DNA of 64,000 nucleotides from JAEUMD01 sp937950105 (GCA_036821845.1 DAISIT010000006.1:1-64000), one strand, 5' to 3'; shown: positions 1 to 11,012, counted from the first letter of the stretch. A program made the numbers and translations. The notes: a model not told the origin generated them from the letters alone.

Positions 1-1663
1 GGCCCATCATCATCATGCGGGCGACCCAGAAGAAGATGATGTCGAAGCCGGTGACGAGCACGCTGGTCGGATAGTAGCGCTTCACCTCGGGCGTGGCGTC
101 CGGCCAGCCGAGCGTCGAGAACGGCCACAGCGCGGACGAGAACCACGTGTCGAGCACGTCCTCGTCGCGCTTCAACTCGACGGCTTTACCGTACTTCTTC
201 GTCGCGCTCGCCGCCGCCTCGGCTTCGTCCGCCGCGACGAACACGTCGCCATCCGGGCCGTACCACGCCGGGATCTGGTGGCCCCACCAGAGCTGGCGCG
301 AGATGCACCACGGCTGGATGTTGCGCATCCACTCGAAGTAGGTCTTCTCCCAGTTCTGCGGCACGAACTTCGTCTTGCCGGTCTCGACCGCCTTGATCGC
401 ATCCTTCGCCAGCTCGGCGGCGTTGACGTACCACTGGTCCGTCAGCCATGGCTCGATCGCCACGTTCGAGCGGTCGCCATGCGGCACCGTATGCGTGGTC
501 GGCTCGATCTTCGCCAGCAGGCCGGCCTTGGCCATGTCCTCGACGATCTTCACGCGCGCGGCGAAGCGATCCATGCCGCGATACGCAGCCGGAATCTGCG
601 CCGCCTCTGCCGCCGCGCCGTCGAGAATGAGGGCGTGCGCGTCGAGCACGTTGATCTGCGCGAGGTTGTGGCGCTTGCCGACCTCGAAGTCGTTGAAGTC
701 GTGCGCCGGCGTGATCTTCACCGCGCCGGTGCCCTTCTCCGGATCGGAGTATTCGTCCGCCACGATCGGTATCTCGCGGCCGACCAGCGGCAGCTTCACT
801 TTCTTTCCAACGATTGCGCTGTAGCGCTCGTCCTCCGGATGCACCGCGACGCCCGAGTCACCCAGCATGGTCTCGGGTCGCGTCGTCGCCACCACGATGA
901 ACTTCGACGCATCGTCGGCCAGCGGATAGCGGAAGTGGTACATGTGCCCGCTCGGGTCCTTCGCCAGCGCCTTCGCCAGCGCGCCCGCGTCGAACGCGAC
1001 CACGTTACCGTCCTTGTCCATCTGCCCGTCCTCCCATTTCAGGGAGCCCTTCTTCTCGACCTGCACCACCTCGAGGTCGGAGATCGCCGTCTGGAACTTC
1101 GGGTCCCAGTTGACGAGCCGCTTGTCCTTGTAGATCAGGCTCCTTCCGTTGGAGTCTTTGGCCCGATACAGCTCCACGAACACCTTGCGGACGGCGGCCG
1201 AAAGCCCTTCGTCCATGGTGAAGCGCTCGCGGCTCCAGTCACACGAGGCGCCGAGCCGCTTCAACTGGTTGATGATGGTGCCGCCGCTCTCTTCCTTCCA
1301 CGCCCACACTTCCCTGAGGAACGCCTCGCGGCCCATCGCGCGGCGATCGGGCTTCTTGTCGGCGGCGAGCTTCCTCTCCACCACCATCTGCGTGGCGATG
1401 CCGGCGTGGTCCGTGCCCGGCTGCCACAGCACGTCCTTGCCGCGCATACGCTCGAAGCGCGCCAGCACGTCCTGCAGCGTGTTGTTGAGCGCATGGCCCA
1501 TGTGCAGGGAGCCGGTGACGTTCGGCGGCGGAATGACGATGCTGTAGGGCGCGGCGTTGGCGCTGAGGCGATCCTTGCGGCCGCATTTGAAGGCCTCGGC
1601 CTTCGTCCATTCGGCGTCCACGCGCGGCTCGATGGCCGCCGGCTGGTAGGTCTTTTCGAGCAT
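1..1663 (-). CDS. valS: Valyl-tRNA synthetase, N-terminal 554 residues (cut by window edge)
   Basis: Class Ia enzyme that charges tRNA-Val in the cytoplasm. The visible N-terminal part carries the HIGH-type ATP-binding motif in PPPNVTGSLHMGHA (about residues 46-59), then the editing (CP1) domain with the TTRPETMLGD stretch and the GTGAVKITPAHDFND block, and the start of the second half of the Rossmann fold (WWGHQIPAWY, DTWFSSALWPFSTLGWP). Reading leaves the window at residue 554 (FFWVARMMMMG), just before the expected KMSKS loop. The ATG at 1663 gives MLEKTYQPAAIEPR, the usual start for alphaproteobacterial ValRS. It is the last gene in the pcm-tolC-popZ-valS series on this strand. Identification is certain; completeness cannot be judged. 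Confidence 0.97.
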   Translation of the reverse strand, partial: MLEKTYQPAAIEPRVDAEWTKAEAFKCGRKDRLSANAAPYSIVIPPPNVTGSLHMGHALNNTLQDVLARFERMRGKDVLWQPGTDHAGIATQMVVERKLAADKKPDRRAMGREAFLREVWAWKEESGGTIINQLKRLGASCDWSRERFTMDEGLSAAVRKVFVELYRAKDSNGRSLIYKDKRLVNWDPKFQTAISDLEVVQVEKKGSLKWEDGQMDKDGNVVAFDAGALAKALAKDPSGHMYHFRYPLADDASKFIVVATTRPETMLGDSGVAVHPEDERYSAIVGKKVKLPLVGREIPIVADEYSDPEKGTGAVKITPAHDFNDFEVGKRHNLAQINVLDAHALILDGAAAEAAQIPAAYRGMDRFAARVKIVEDMAKAGLLAKIEPTTHTVPHGDRSNVAIEPWLTDQWYVNAAELAKDAIKAVETGKTKFVPQNWEKTYFEWMRNIQPWCISRQLWWGHQIPAWYGPDGDVFVAADEAEAAASATKKYGKAVELKRDEDVLDTWFSSALWPFSTLGWPDATPEVKRYYPTSVLVTGFDIIFFWVARMMMMG

Positions 1664-1852
1664 GGTTTCCCGTCGCGCCAGAAGCGGCGCATCTCCGACA
1701 ATACAGGCGGCGGTGGTAGGCCCGGGCCCCGAAGCTGTCAACCTGAGGGCCGGGACGCGCGCACCCCGCGCCCGGCCGCGTCCGAAAGCGAGCGGCGCCG
1801 CACGGGGGAGCCGCGCGACGCCGATATGCCCGATTCCGTGCGGCGAGAACTG

Positions 1853-3796
<1,944 letters not shown>

Positions 3797-4000
3797 GGTC
3801 CGTGACCTCAGCTACCCAGATCCGCCCCGCACGGGGACCGGTCGATACATGCACGAAGGCATCGCGAAACGAGCCGCGATGCCGAGCATTCCGCTATGGT
3901 CGTACACCGTCATAAGCGGCGCTTCAATGCGACGCGCGCGGTTTATATCGCCTGCGCACACTTCAGACCAATGCGCGTGGATTGGCGCAATTGTGTGGTG

Positions 4001-4822
4001 TCACGAGTTGCTTTTGCCACTCGCCACGTTTTCCGCCAGCTCCATGTGCAGAGCCTGCTCGACGATGCGCGGCATGTTGTCGGCGATCCATTGCCGGAGC
4101 ATCGGCCGCAACAGTTCCGCAGCAGAGTCGGGCAAACCGGGCCGCTCGTATTCAACCTCGCTTGCGGCGGACGCGAGGCCACACGCGATGGCCAGTTCGT
4201 TGCGCAACTGGTGCGCCTGCTCCATGGTCGCCAAGGCCATGGCGTCGCCCTGACATGCCTCATCCGCTGTCGCGCAGACCGGTGCCGACGGTTCGCACGC
4301 TCCCATGCGCCGCATGCGCGTGTCGAGAAACGACACCATCTCGCGGCTGACCGTGACCTCTGCGACGCGTGCTCTATCACCGCCCGGTGCTGCCTGGTCT
4401 GCCGAGGGGGCGTCGATTGCTTCGCCGTCCGCGCCCGACAACTCCGCCGCCGGTTCCGGATGCGCAACCGCGGCGCTGTCGTGCGCCGCGACCGCCGCCA
4501 CGCCGGCGATCGAACGCCCGGCAACGCCCAGCGCCTGCATGAGGCGGTTCCCGCGCGCGGGCCGCAGCTCCGTAATGTTGTTGCGGGCGGCGCTCCCCCG
4601 GCGCATCCCGCCGTTGCGGATGATGGACGGCAGATCACTCACGTCCGGCACGACGATGTCGTCGTTGAGCGCGACGACATCGTCGCCCCCCGCCACCACC
4701 ACTGCGGCGCCGGCACGGTCGCCGCGGGCCAGGGGCGAAACCCTGCGATCCGCCGCCTTGCGGCGTATGTCGTCGAGGATTTCCTCCATCGATTGCACAT
4801 TGCTGTTGCCGGGGGTGTTCAT
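4001..4822 (-). CDS. Second PopZ-like DUF2497 protein, 273 aa
   Basis: Shorter DUF2497/PopZ-family paralogue. The N-terminal family helix (VQSMEEILDDIRRK, about residues 8-21) and the C-terminal helix pair (ELLRPMLRQWIADNMPRIVE, about residues 238-257) match the same segments of the neighbouring 647-residue protein, while the middle has diverged and is not Pro-rich. At 273 residues it is close to normal PopZ length, so it may be the functional equivalent of PopZ, with the longer neighbour a derived copy; this is inference. The start at 4822 (MNTPGNSNVQ) is chosen because GGAG lies 7 nt upstream and the family helix follows at once. The frame stays open to 4909, but that extension has no family match. 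About 200 nt separate it from the next gene. Confidence 0.8.
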   Translation of the reverse strand: MNTPGNSNVQSMEEILDDIRRKAADRRVSPLARGDRAGAAVVVAGGDDVVALNDDIVVPDVSDLPSIIRNGGMRRGSAARNNITELRPARGNRLMQALGVAGRSIAGVAAVAAHDSAAVAHPEPAAELSGADGEAIDAPSADQAAPGGDRARVAEVTVSREMVSFLDTRMRRMGACEPSAPVCATADEACQGDAMALATMEQAHQLRNELAIACGLASAASEVEYERPGLPDSAAELLRPMLRQWIADNMPRIVEQALHMELAENVASGKSNS

Positions 4823-5176
4823 ACGCCAACTCCGTTTCGCACTGCTGAGCGCGAGCCGCGCAACGGACGTCTTCTCGAGGCGCAATCCGGCGTAGCGCCG
4901 GGCAAGCACCCACCGCTTCAGCGCGACGGAAAAAAACCGGCGCGCAAATGACCAGCGATTTGCAGATCGAGAAGACCGGGCCCGTCACCCGGCTCATCGA
5001 GGTTCTGAGACGAACCTCCCGGCCCCGGCACGCGAAACGTGAGCATCGCGCGCTTCCCCCACACCAGACTTCAGTAGGGGCGATCCACGGCAAACATTGG
5101 GCGGCATCGCGGCTTTTGCCGACGCTCGCCCGTACTCGGAATTGAGCACATCGAAAGGGAGCTTATTGAGCGAGAC
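4823..5176. other. Intergenic, tolC copy 1 to popZ-like gene
   Basis: 354 nt without a convincing gene. A 65-codon plus-strand frame at 4948-5145 has no ribosome-binding site and no recognisable domain. The gap probably carries the promoter of the 273-residue PopZ-like gene, but I could not pick out -35/-10 boxes with confidence. Confidence 0.5.
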
Positions 5177-6652
5177 TTATTTGTAGGGCTCGGCGGAGCG
5201 CTCGACGCGCGTCGGCCAGACATCCAGCGTCTCGCGGCGGCCGTCCTCGTGCGTGATGGACAGGCCGTACCACTTGCGGCGCACTTCCTCGTAGTGGATT
5301 TCCGGGTCGTAGACCTCGGACGCGGCACCGATGCGCGATGCCTCCAGCCGCCCGATCGCCGACAACACCGAGTAGCCGGCGACGACGAGGTTGCGCTGAT
5401 CGGTGACGAGCTGAACCTGCGCGTTGAGCAGCTCCTGCTCGGCGTTGAGCACGTCGATGAGGGTGCGCTGACCGACCTTTTCTTCCTCGCGCACGCCGGT
5501 CAATGCCGTCTGGTTGGCGGCGACCTGGGTCTTGTCCGACTGGACCTGCGCGCGCGCCGCCTGGTACTGCGACCATGACGCGATCACGGCTTCGCGCACC
5601 TGCGTGCGCACCAGTTCGATCTGCTGCAGGCGCGCGACGTGTGAATGCTTGGCTTGCCGCACGCGCGCGGCGACCTGACCGCCCTGATAGATCGGCACGT
5701 TGACGCGGCCGACCACGGTGCCGCTTTCCGTCTCGTCGGTATTGCGCGACGGATCGAAGCGCTCTGCCCACGTCGCCTCGAGTTGCGCCGACGGCAGCAT
5801 CTCGCCGCGGATCTGGTCGACGGTGTGGCGCGCCGCCTCTTCCTGGTAGAGCGCGGAGATGATGAGCGGATTCTCCTGCTCCCCGGCCGCGAGCGACGAT
5901 TCGAGGCTGTTCGGCAGCTGCGACTCCGGCGGGCCGGGATCGACAAGATTGCTCGGCGGATGACCGATGACCCGCTCGTAGGTCGCGCGACTGCTCTTCA
6001 GGTTGGCCTTCGCCAGATCGAGAGCGGAAATGGAGCCCGCGCGACGCGCCTGCGCCTGCGCCACGTCGGTGCGCGTCACCTCGCCGACGGCGAACCGGTC
6101 CTCGGTCGCCTTCAATTCGCGCGTCAGCACGGTGACGTTGTTTTCCTGCAGGCGAACCACGGCCTGATCGCGGACCACGTCGACGTAGGCCGTCACCGCC
6201 TCGAGCAGGATCGACCGTTCGGTATCACGCAGCGTTTCCCGGCCCGAGCGCACGTTGGCCTCGGCGACCTTGACCCCGTACACCGTGCGCAGGCCGGTAA
6301 ACAACGGCTGCACCAGATTGATCGAGTAGCCGCGATGCGCCGTGGTGCCGTTGTTCGGGGACGAGGGCCGCGTCTCGCTATGGTCGAGGCCGACGTCGGC
6401 GCTGGCGGAAATATTGGGCCGGTAGCCCGAGTTGGCGATGGCGACGCCTTCGTCGGTGGCGCGCAACGCCGCCCGCTGCGAGTCGATCGACGGATTGTAG
6501 CGGTAGGCGCTCGCGAGCGCCTGCGTCAGCGTCTCGGCGGACACGACCTGAGCTCCGCCAAACAGCGTGAGCACCGCCACGGACGCGCCAGCGAGCATCG
6601 CACGCATGCGCCGCATCGTTGGCCGATGATCCTTTGCCGCTTGATCGAGCAT
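5177..6652 (-). CDS. tolC: TolC-family outer-membrane efflux/secretion channel, copy 1
   Basis: Outer-membrane trimeric channel of type I secretion and tripartite efflux systems (491 aa). The signal peptide (MRRMRAMLAGASVAVLTLFG with cleavage after VVSA) is followed by ETLTQALASAYRYNPSID, the standard TolC start. Both internal repeats carry an intact hairpin-tip motif: RFAVGEVTRTDVAQA in the first and EKVGQRTLIDVLNAEQ in the second. These tips contact the periplasmic adaptor. The ATG at 6652 has AAGG just upstream; the ATG at 6616 is also possible and begins directly at the signal peptide. No adaptor or ABC gene is nearby, so the partner is encoded elsewhere. The next gene upstream on this strand is a second TolC paralogue, clearly homologous along its length (by eye near half identical). 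Confidence 0.93.
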   Translation of the reverse strand: MLDQAAKDHRPTMRRMRAMLAGASVAVLTLFGGAQVVSAETLTQALASAYRYNPSIDSQRAALRATDEGVAIANSGYRPNISASADVGLDHSETRPSSPNNGTTAHRGYSINLVQPLFTGLRTVYGVKVAEANVRSGRETLRDTERSILLEAVTAYVDVVRDQAVVRLQENNVTVLTRELKATEDRFAVGEVTRTDVAQAQARRAGSISALDLAKANLKSSRATYERVIGHPPSNLVDPGPPESQLPNSLESSLAAGEQENPLIISALYQEEAARHTVDQIRGEMLPSAQLEATWAERFDPSRNTDETESGTVVGRVNVPIYQGGQVAARVRQAKHSHVARLQQIELVRTQVREAVIASWSQYQAARAQVQSDKTQVAANQTALTGVREEEKVGQRTLIDVLNAEQELLNAQVQLVTDQRNLVVAGYSVLSAIGRLEASRIGAASEVYDPEIHYEEVRRKWYGLSITHEDGRRETLDVWPTRVERSAEPYK

Positions 6653-6955
6653 CCCGCCTTCAGCCTGTGATCGTGATCCGGAAACCGGTCTGCGCCCCCG
6701 CTGGGCAGCAGTTCGAAACAACAACCCGATTCGACCGGATGGCAAAAGGTTTAGATCACGTTATCAGACCGCCGGAAGCGAATAAGCCGTTCAATCCTGC
6801 GCTCGGGGCCGCCGAGTTGCGCGGCGGACACATCGACAGACTTATGCCTGTTCTGGCTCTAAGGCGGCAACCGGAAGCTAGCGGGTGGGCGCCCCCTCAA
6901 TCCAGAGGGGCTTCAGACATGGAGCGCTGAGCGCCCTCGTCTGAACCGATGGCGG
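6653..6955. other. Intergenic upstream of tolC copy 1
   Basis: 303 nt with no supported gene, lying between the start of tolC copy 1 and the dispersed repeat that begins at 6956. It includes an AT-richer stretch at about 6715-6790 that would suit a tolC promoter. I assign no specific boxes. Confidence 0.4.
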
Positions 6956-7093
6956 TAGAGCATCATCCGATCGCACGGAAACGCCTTCGGCGATTCAGCG
7001 GTCGGATAAAGCTGCTCCAGCAGTTTAGAACGAGAGCGCTTGCATCCGATCAGTGAACCGCAAAGCGGTTCTGTCTGATCGGATAGCGCTCTA
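6956..7093 (-). repeat. 138-bp dispersed repeat, copy A (two adjoining palindromes)
   Basis: About 138 nt made of two imperfect palindromes in series. The left one has arms ATCCGATCGC and GCGGTCGGAT. The right one has arms ATCCGATCAG and CTGATCGGAT enclosing a hairpin AACCGC-AAA-GCGGTT. The outer ends read TAGAGC and GCGCTCTA. A copy of about 90% identity by eye lies inverted at 15965-16101. The last three bases, read on the minus strand, are the TAG stop codon of the second tolC gene, so the element abuts or supplies the end of that gene. It lies between two genes on the same strand and could form strong RNA hairpins. The pattern suits a MITE or an extragenic palindromic element; no transposase is present. 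Confidence 0.85.
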
Positions 7094-8608
7094 CCGCAGC
7101 AGGTCCCGCAGCCGGGGCACCGCCGGTTGCTCGTCGTCGATGGCGCCGCGAAGCCTGAGACGGGCCGCCGCAGGGGCCTGCGGCGGGGCGGCCCGAATGA
7201 CCGGTTCGTCGGCGATGGTGGTGCCGACCCACTTGTCGCGCACCTCGGCGTAATGGCGGGTCTCGTCATAGACCTCGTTGTCGAGGTCGAGAGCCGCCGC
7301 CGTCAGCCGGCCCGTCGTGAACAGCAGGGCATAGGCCGCGACCACGAGATCGCGCTCCGTCTCGACGCGCGCGACCTGGGCATCGAGGTACTCCTGTTCG
7401 GCGTTGAGCACATCGAGCAGCGTGCGCTGGCCGACCTTCTCCTCCTCGCGGACGCCGTCGAGCGCCACGCGGGCGGCTTCGACCTGCACCTCGTCGGAGC
7501 GGATCTGCGCCCGCGCCGCCACCAGCCGTGACCACGCCGTCGAGACGTTGGCCTCGGTTTCGGCACGCGCCTGCTCGATCTCCTGCAGGCGGCCGACGTG
7601 CTCGTGCTTGGCCTGGCGCACGCGCGAGTGGACCAGACCGCCCTCGTAAAGCGGAACGCTGACGCGACCGGTGATGCTCGCCGAATTCTGCTCGTCGTAA
7701 CTCTCCGAAAGGTCGTAGCGCTGGTTGTAGCTGGCTTCCAGCGACACCTCGGGCAGCAGCTCGCCGCGCACCCGGTCGACGGCATGGCGGGCCGCCTGCT
7801 CGCGGTAGAGAGCAGATATGATGTTCGGGCTTTCCTGGCCGGCCGTCTCCAGCGCATCGGCGAGCGAGCGCGGCAGGCGCTGCTCCGGCACCCCGGGCGC
7901 ACCCACGGCATCGGCGGCGTGGCCGACGACTTTCTGGTAGTTGGCGCGGGCGATGCGCAGCTTGGCCTTCGAGAGATCGGCGGCAGAGACGGCGCGTGCG
8001 CGACGCGCGCGCGCCTGCGCCACGTCGGTCAGTGTCACCTCGCGGGCGGCACGGCGCGCCTCCGCCGCCTCCAGTTCGCGCGTCAGCACCGCGACGTTCT
8101 GCTCACGCAGTCGCAGCACCTGCGTGTCGCGCACCACGTCCGTGTAGGCTGTGACGGTGTCGAGCAGCGTGCGCCCCTCGACCTGGGCGAGATTCTGGCG
8201 GCCGGCGCGCACGCTCGACTCCGCCTCGCCGACGGCGCTCTCGGTGCGGAACCCCGAAAAGATCTCCTGGCGCGCGGTGATGGAATAACCCCACGGCGAG
8301 CTTTCGCCCGCACTCGTCGACGACGGCTTGGTGGACAGGCTGTGGCGGCCGAAGTCGGCCGTACCACGCACCGTCGGCCTGTAACCGGAGGCCGCCTGTG
8401 GAACACCCTCGTCGGTGGCCCGGAGCCGCGCCCGCTCGGCGTCGAGCTGCGGGTTGTAGCGATAAGCCGAGCGCATCGCCTCCTTGAGCGTTTCGGCGGC
8501 GACCGGCTGTACCATCAGCGCGGCCGACAGAAGACAGCTGAGCGCACGGCGCCAGAAGGCCGCGCGCCTCCCGCCGTAGATCGCTCCATCACTGCCGTTT
8601 CGACGCAC
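7091..8608 (-). CDS. TolC-family outer-membrane channel, copy 2 (degenerate first hairpin tip)
   Basis: TolC-family outer-membrane protein of 505 aa, collinear with the copy at 5177-6652. A signal peptide (ALSCLLSAALMVQPVAA) precedes ETLKEAMRSAYRYNPQLD. The second hairpin tip is intact (EKVGQRTLLDVLNAEQ), but the first reads ARRAAREVTLTDVAQA, lacking the Val-Gly pair of the usual RFxVGExTxTDV. These tip residues normally meet the adaptor, so the partner or gating may differ; that is inference. The start is GTG at 8608, with AGG 7 nt upstream and no ATG before the signal peptide. The C-terminal 40 residues are Pro/Arg/Ala-rich and unlike copy 1. The stop codon coincides with the end of repeat copy A. 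pcm lies 122 nt upstream on the same strand. Confidence 0.9.
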   Translation of the reverse strand: MRRNGSDGAIYGGRRAAFWRRALSCLLSAALMVQPVAAETLKEAMRSAYRYNPQLDAERARLRATDEGVPQAASGYRPTVRGTADFGRHSLSTKPSSTSAGESSPWGYSITARQEIFSGFRTESAVGEAESSVRAGRQNLAQVEGRTLLDTVTAYTDVVRDTQVLRLREQNVAVLTRELEAAEARRAAREVTLTDVAQARARRARAVSAADLSKAKLRIARANYQKVVGHAADAVGAPGVPEQRLPRSLADALETAGQESPNIISALYREQAARHAVDRVRGELLPEVSLEASYNQRYDLSESYDEQNSASITGRVSVPLYEGGLVHSRVRQAKHEHVGRLQEIEQARAETEANVSTAWSRLVAARAQIRSDEVQVEAARVALDGVREEEKVGQRTLLDVLNAEQEYLDAQVARVETERDLVVAAYALLFTTGRLTAAALDLDNEVYDETRHYAEVRDKWVGTTIADEPVIRAAPPQAPAAARLRLRGAIDDEQPAVPRLRDLLR

Positions 8609-8730
8609 TGCCGTACCTGCTCCCCCGGCGGGGCGGACATGCTCCCCCCGCAGGTTCGGATTGGCGGCTGATTCGCTGAACGAAATGTAAAGAGCGAGCG
8701 GCCCGTCGGCCCGTCAGGCGGTGCGTCGCC

Positions 8731-9405
8731 TCAGAAGACGAAGTCCTTGCTGACCTCGAACCCGGGCAGCGCGGGTGCTGCCGCCTCGAACGCCTCGCGG
8801 CGGTCGAAGCTGCGGCCGATGCGGCGCCAGACGGTCGCGCGCGGCGGCAGTCCGGCCATCACGGCGACCAGACGCCCGCCATCCTTCAACTGGTCGAGCA
8901 GCACGGCGGGCACCGTCTCGACGGCGCCGGACACCACGATGGCGTCATAGGGACCTTCAGAGGCATAGCCGTTGTTCAGGCTGCCGGTGACGACGGCCGC
9001 ATTGACGTGGCCAAGCTGTTCGAGCGTCTTGCCCGCGCTTTCCGCGAGCGCGGGGTCGACCTCCAGCGCCACGACCGTCTGTGCGATCTTGGCGATCACG
9101 GCGGTCGAGTATCCGGTGGCGCAGCCGACATCGAGGACGATGGCGCCCTCGCCGATTTCCGCGAGTTGCAGCAGCTTGGCGAACGCACGCGGCGCCATCA
9201 GTCCACGCGCCGGAGAGCCGGCCGTCGCTTTCGTCAGCGGGATCTTCTCGTCCATGTGCGCCATCGGCTTCAACTCGGTCGGCACGAACAGCTCGCGCGG
9301 CACCTCGAGCATGGCGCGCATGATGCGCCGGTCGGTGACGTCGCTCGGACGCACCTGCGATTCGACCATGTTCTTGCGCTGCTTCTCGAAGTCGATCGTC
9401 GGCAC
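8731..9405 (-). CDS. pcm: Protein-L-isoaspartate O-methyltransferase family protein
   Basis: SAM-dependent methyltransferase of the PIMT (protein repair) family, 224 aa. SAM motif I is at about residues 91-100 (LDVGCATGYS), followed by an acidic strand end (VVALEVD) and the later YDAIVVSGAV and LKDGGRLVAVM segments. The N-terminal KNMVESQVRPSDVTDRRI block is typical of the alphaproteobacterial branch next to tolC. Whether this branch repairs isoaspartate or has another methyl acceptor is not shown by sequence. GTG at 9405 is taken as start because AGGGG lies about 7 nt upstream and it gives the family's normal N-terminus (PTIDFEKQRKNM); the frame stays open to 9789, but that extension has no family match. 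First gene of the pcm-tolC-popZ-valS series. Confidence 0.88.
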   Translation of the reverse strand: MPTIDFEKQRKNMVESQVRPSDVTDRRIMRAMLEVPRELFVPTELKPMAHMDEKIPLTKATAGSPARGLMAPRAFAKLLQLAEIGEGAIVLDVGCATGYSTAVIAKIAQTVVALEVDPALAESAGKTLEQLGHVNAAVVTGSLNNGYASEGPYDAIVVSGAVETVPAVLLDQLKDGGRLVAVMAGLPPRATVWRRIGRSFDRREAFEAAAPALPGFEVSKDFVF

Positions 9406-9878
9406 GTGATCACCCCTGCTGGCTCGAGTTCCGCTTGCCGTCTCGCCGGCGACGGGCATGCCTCGCGGCTCATATCGTCTCATCGTGTGCTGCACCCGCT
9501 CGACGAACGCGTCGCCGGTGTGCGGCCCGGTCGATTCCGCAGCTCCCAAAATACTACACGTGGCGCGAAGCGCACCCGCGAGTTGTGGCGAGAGGCCGGA
9601 GCACCGCCCTTGCCACGGCAAAATAGCCAAACGCAAGGGGGCCGGCCATATCGCCTCTTGGGGAAGACGCTGCGGTGGCGACGGGCAGCGACTTGACCCG
9701 ATTGGGAGGGCGCAAACACAGGCCGGTGCGCGTGTGATCGCTGCCCTGGCGCAGATCGCAGTCGGTCCCGGCTTGTCGAACGCGATCACCGTGTGATAAG
9801 CGGTGCGCTCTCTGACGCTGGCGCAGCAATCGCGCGCCCGGCATCGGCGCCGGGCTCACCACACGGCGCCGCGAGCAA
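9406..9878. other. Intergenic, pcm to tRNA-Cys (divergent)
   Basis: 473 nt between two divergent units. Open frames cross it on both strands, but none has a ribosome-binding site with a recognisable product. It should hold the pcm promoter (left) and the tRNA-Cys promoter (right). No strong repeat or palindrome seen. Confidence 0.5.
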
Positions 9879-9952
9879 GGCCACGTGGCGGAGTGGTGAC
9901 GCAGCGGACTGCAAATCCGTATACCCCGGTTCGATTCCGGGCGTGGCCTCCA
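9879..9952 (+). tRNA. tRNA-Cys (GCA)
   Basis: A full cloverleaf can be folded. The acceptor stem is GGCCACG/CGTGGCC with discriminator U, the anticodon loop CTGCAAA carries GCA, and the T arm is CCCGG-TTCGATT-CCGGG. The 3' CCA is encoded (9950-9952). A U73 discriminator fits cysteine tRNA. Confidence 0.97.
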
Positions 9953-10252
9953 GCTTCCCTCGCCCGACCAGACCGGCTCGACGTGCCCCCGCCCAGGGTG
10001 TGTCGCACGCGCGCGCTTGCATCCCAATGGCGGCCGCCGCGCGCCGTCGACGGACTGTCGCATCCGCCAGCCGGCAGGATGATCGCGGCCGACGAAGCCT
10101 GCGTGACGGCGGAGGCGCGGCTCCTCGCGTCCGCGCCAACCGGCTCCGCCGGACGGCCCGCAGTGGACCATGCCGACATTTTGCATTATTGGGGTTGGCT
10201 TGGCGGCGAAGCTTCTGCTATGAGGCACGCGCCTCCAGACATGGACGCCTGT
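9953..10252. other. Spacer between tRNA-Cys and tRNA-Asn
   Basis: 300 nt with no supported gene. Its right end holds a candidate promoter for tRNA-Asn (listed separately). The two tRNAs are too far apart to assume a shared transcript. Confidence 0.4.
10195..10223 (+). promoter_or_regulatory. Candidate sigma-70 promoter for tRNA-Asn
   Basis: TTGGCT at 10195-10200 and CTATGA at 10218-10223 are separated by 17 nt. They resemble alphaproteobacterial -35 (TTGAC-like) and -10 (CTATAT-like) boxes and would start transcription about 20 nt before the tRNA. Judged by eye only. Confidence 0.3.
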
Positions 10253-10327
10253 TCCGCGGTAGCTCAGTGGTAGAGCATCCGACTGTTAATCGGACGGTCG
10301 TAGGTTCGAGCCCTACCCGCGGAGCCA
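10253..10327 (+). tRNA. tRNA-Asn (GTT)
   Basis: A full cloverleaf: acceptor TCCGCGG/CCGCGGA with discriminator G, anticodon loop CTGTTAA carrying GTT, variable loop CGGTCG, T arm GTAGG-TTCGAGC-CCTAC. The 3' CCA is encoded at 10325-10327. Confidence 0.97.
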
Positions 10328-10586
10328 ATCCTTCCAAGGCTATCTGCCAGCCCCGAGGCGGCCAGGCACTGACCCTGCAGCTCATACGGCCTGTCGTCTC
10401 GGCCTGCTGGTGCGCATCCCCCCGCGGCCAACGCTACGTCCCCTCCCGTGACAGGTGCGACATCCTCGCCAGCGTTGACGCCCGTCGTGGCAACAGCCTC
10501 GGCCCGGCGTCATCGTGGCTATGATTCACGGGCCGGATGCGCCAGCGTGTCCGCCGGGAGGTCAGGTCAAACCGAGGGAGGCTCCC

Positions 10587-11012
10587 ATGATCGCCAAAAG
10601 CCCTATGCTCCGTACGGCACTCGCCACGGCGGCATTCTCACTTTCGGCCCTGGGGGCTTTGGCGGAAACGGTCACGCCCACGGGCGCCGAGCGCAAGGCG
10701 ATCCTCGACGCCATACGCGCGCCGATCGCGCAGGATCTCGGCCAGCCCGTCGAGTTCGTCGTGAAACGCATCGCCGTGACGGCACCTTGGGCGTTCGTGA
10801 TGGCGGACGTGCAAGGTCCGGGCGGCACCGCCATAGAGTGGGAGAAAACCGTCTGCTCGGGTGACGTCAGCCATCTCACTGGCGCATTGCTGAAGAAGTC
10901 GGACGAGGGCGCCTGGAACGTCGAGGAACTGGTTCTCTGTCCGACCGATGTCGCGTGGGCGACGTGGGCCGAAGATCATCAGGCACCGGCCGAGCTGTTC
11001 GGGCTCGAGTGA
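10587..11012 (+). CDS. Small exported protein of unknown function (142 aa... signal peptide)
   Basis: A predicted periplasmic protein of 141 residues; I do not recognise a named family. A clear signal peptide (MIAKSPMLRTALATAAFSLS, cleavage after GALA) precedes ETVTPTGAERKAILDAIR. The mature part has two cysteines, in the segments EKTVCSGDV and ELVLCPTD, that could form a disulphide in the periplasm. GGGAGG directly upstream of the ATG at 10587 fixes the start; the frame is open further upstream, but without a better start. It stands alone between tRNA-Asn and the convergent O-antigen-ligase-like gene. Confidence 0.75.
   Translation: MIAKSPMLRTALATAAFSLSALGALAETVTPTGAERKAILDAIRAPIAQDLGQPVEFVVKRIAVTAPWAFVMADVQGPGGTAIEWEKTVCSGDVSHLTGALLKKSDEGAWNVEELVLCPTDVAWATWAEDHQAPAELFGLE

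Noticed and set aside
4948..5145. 65-codon plus-strand frame in the tolC to popZ gap
   Set aside because: No ribosome-binding site, no hydrophobic span or known motif, and it overlaps the likely promoter of the minus-strand gene.
9406..9789. N-terminal extension of the pcm frame to 9789
   Set aside because: The extension lacks family similarity, while the GTG at 9405 has a good ribosome-binding site and gives the normal N-terminus.
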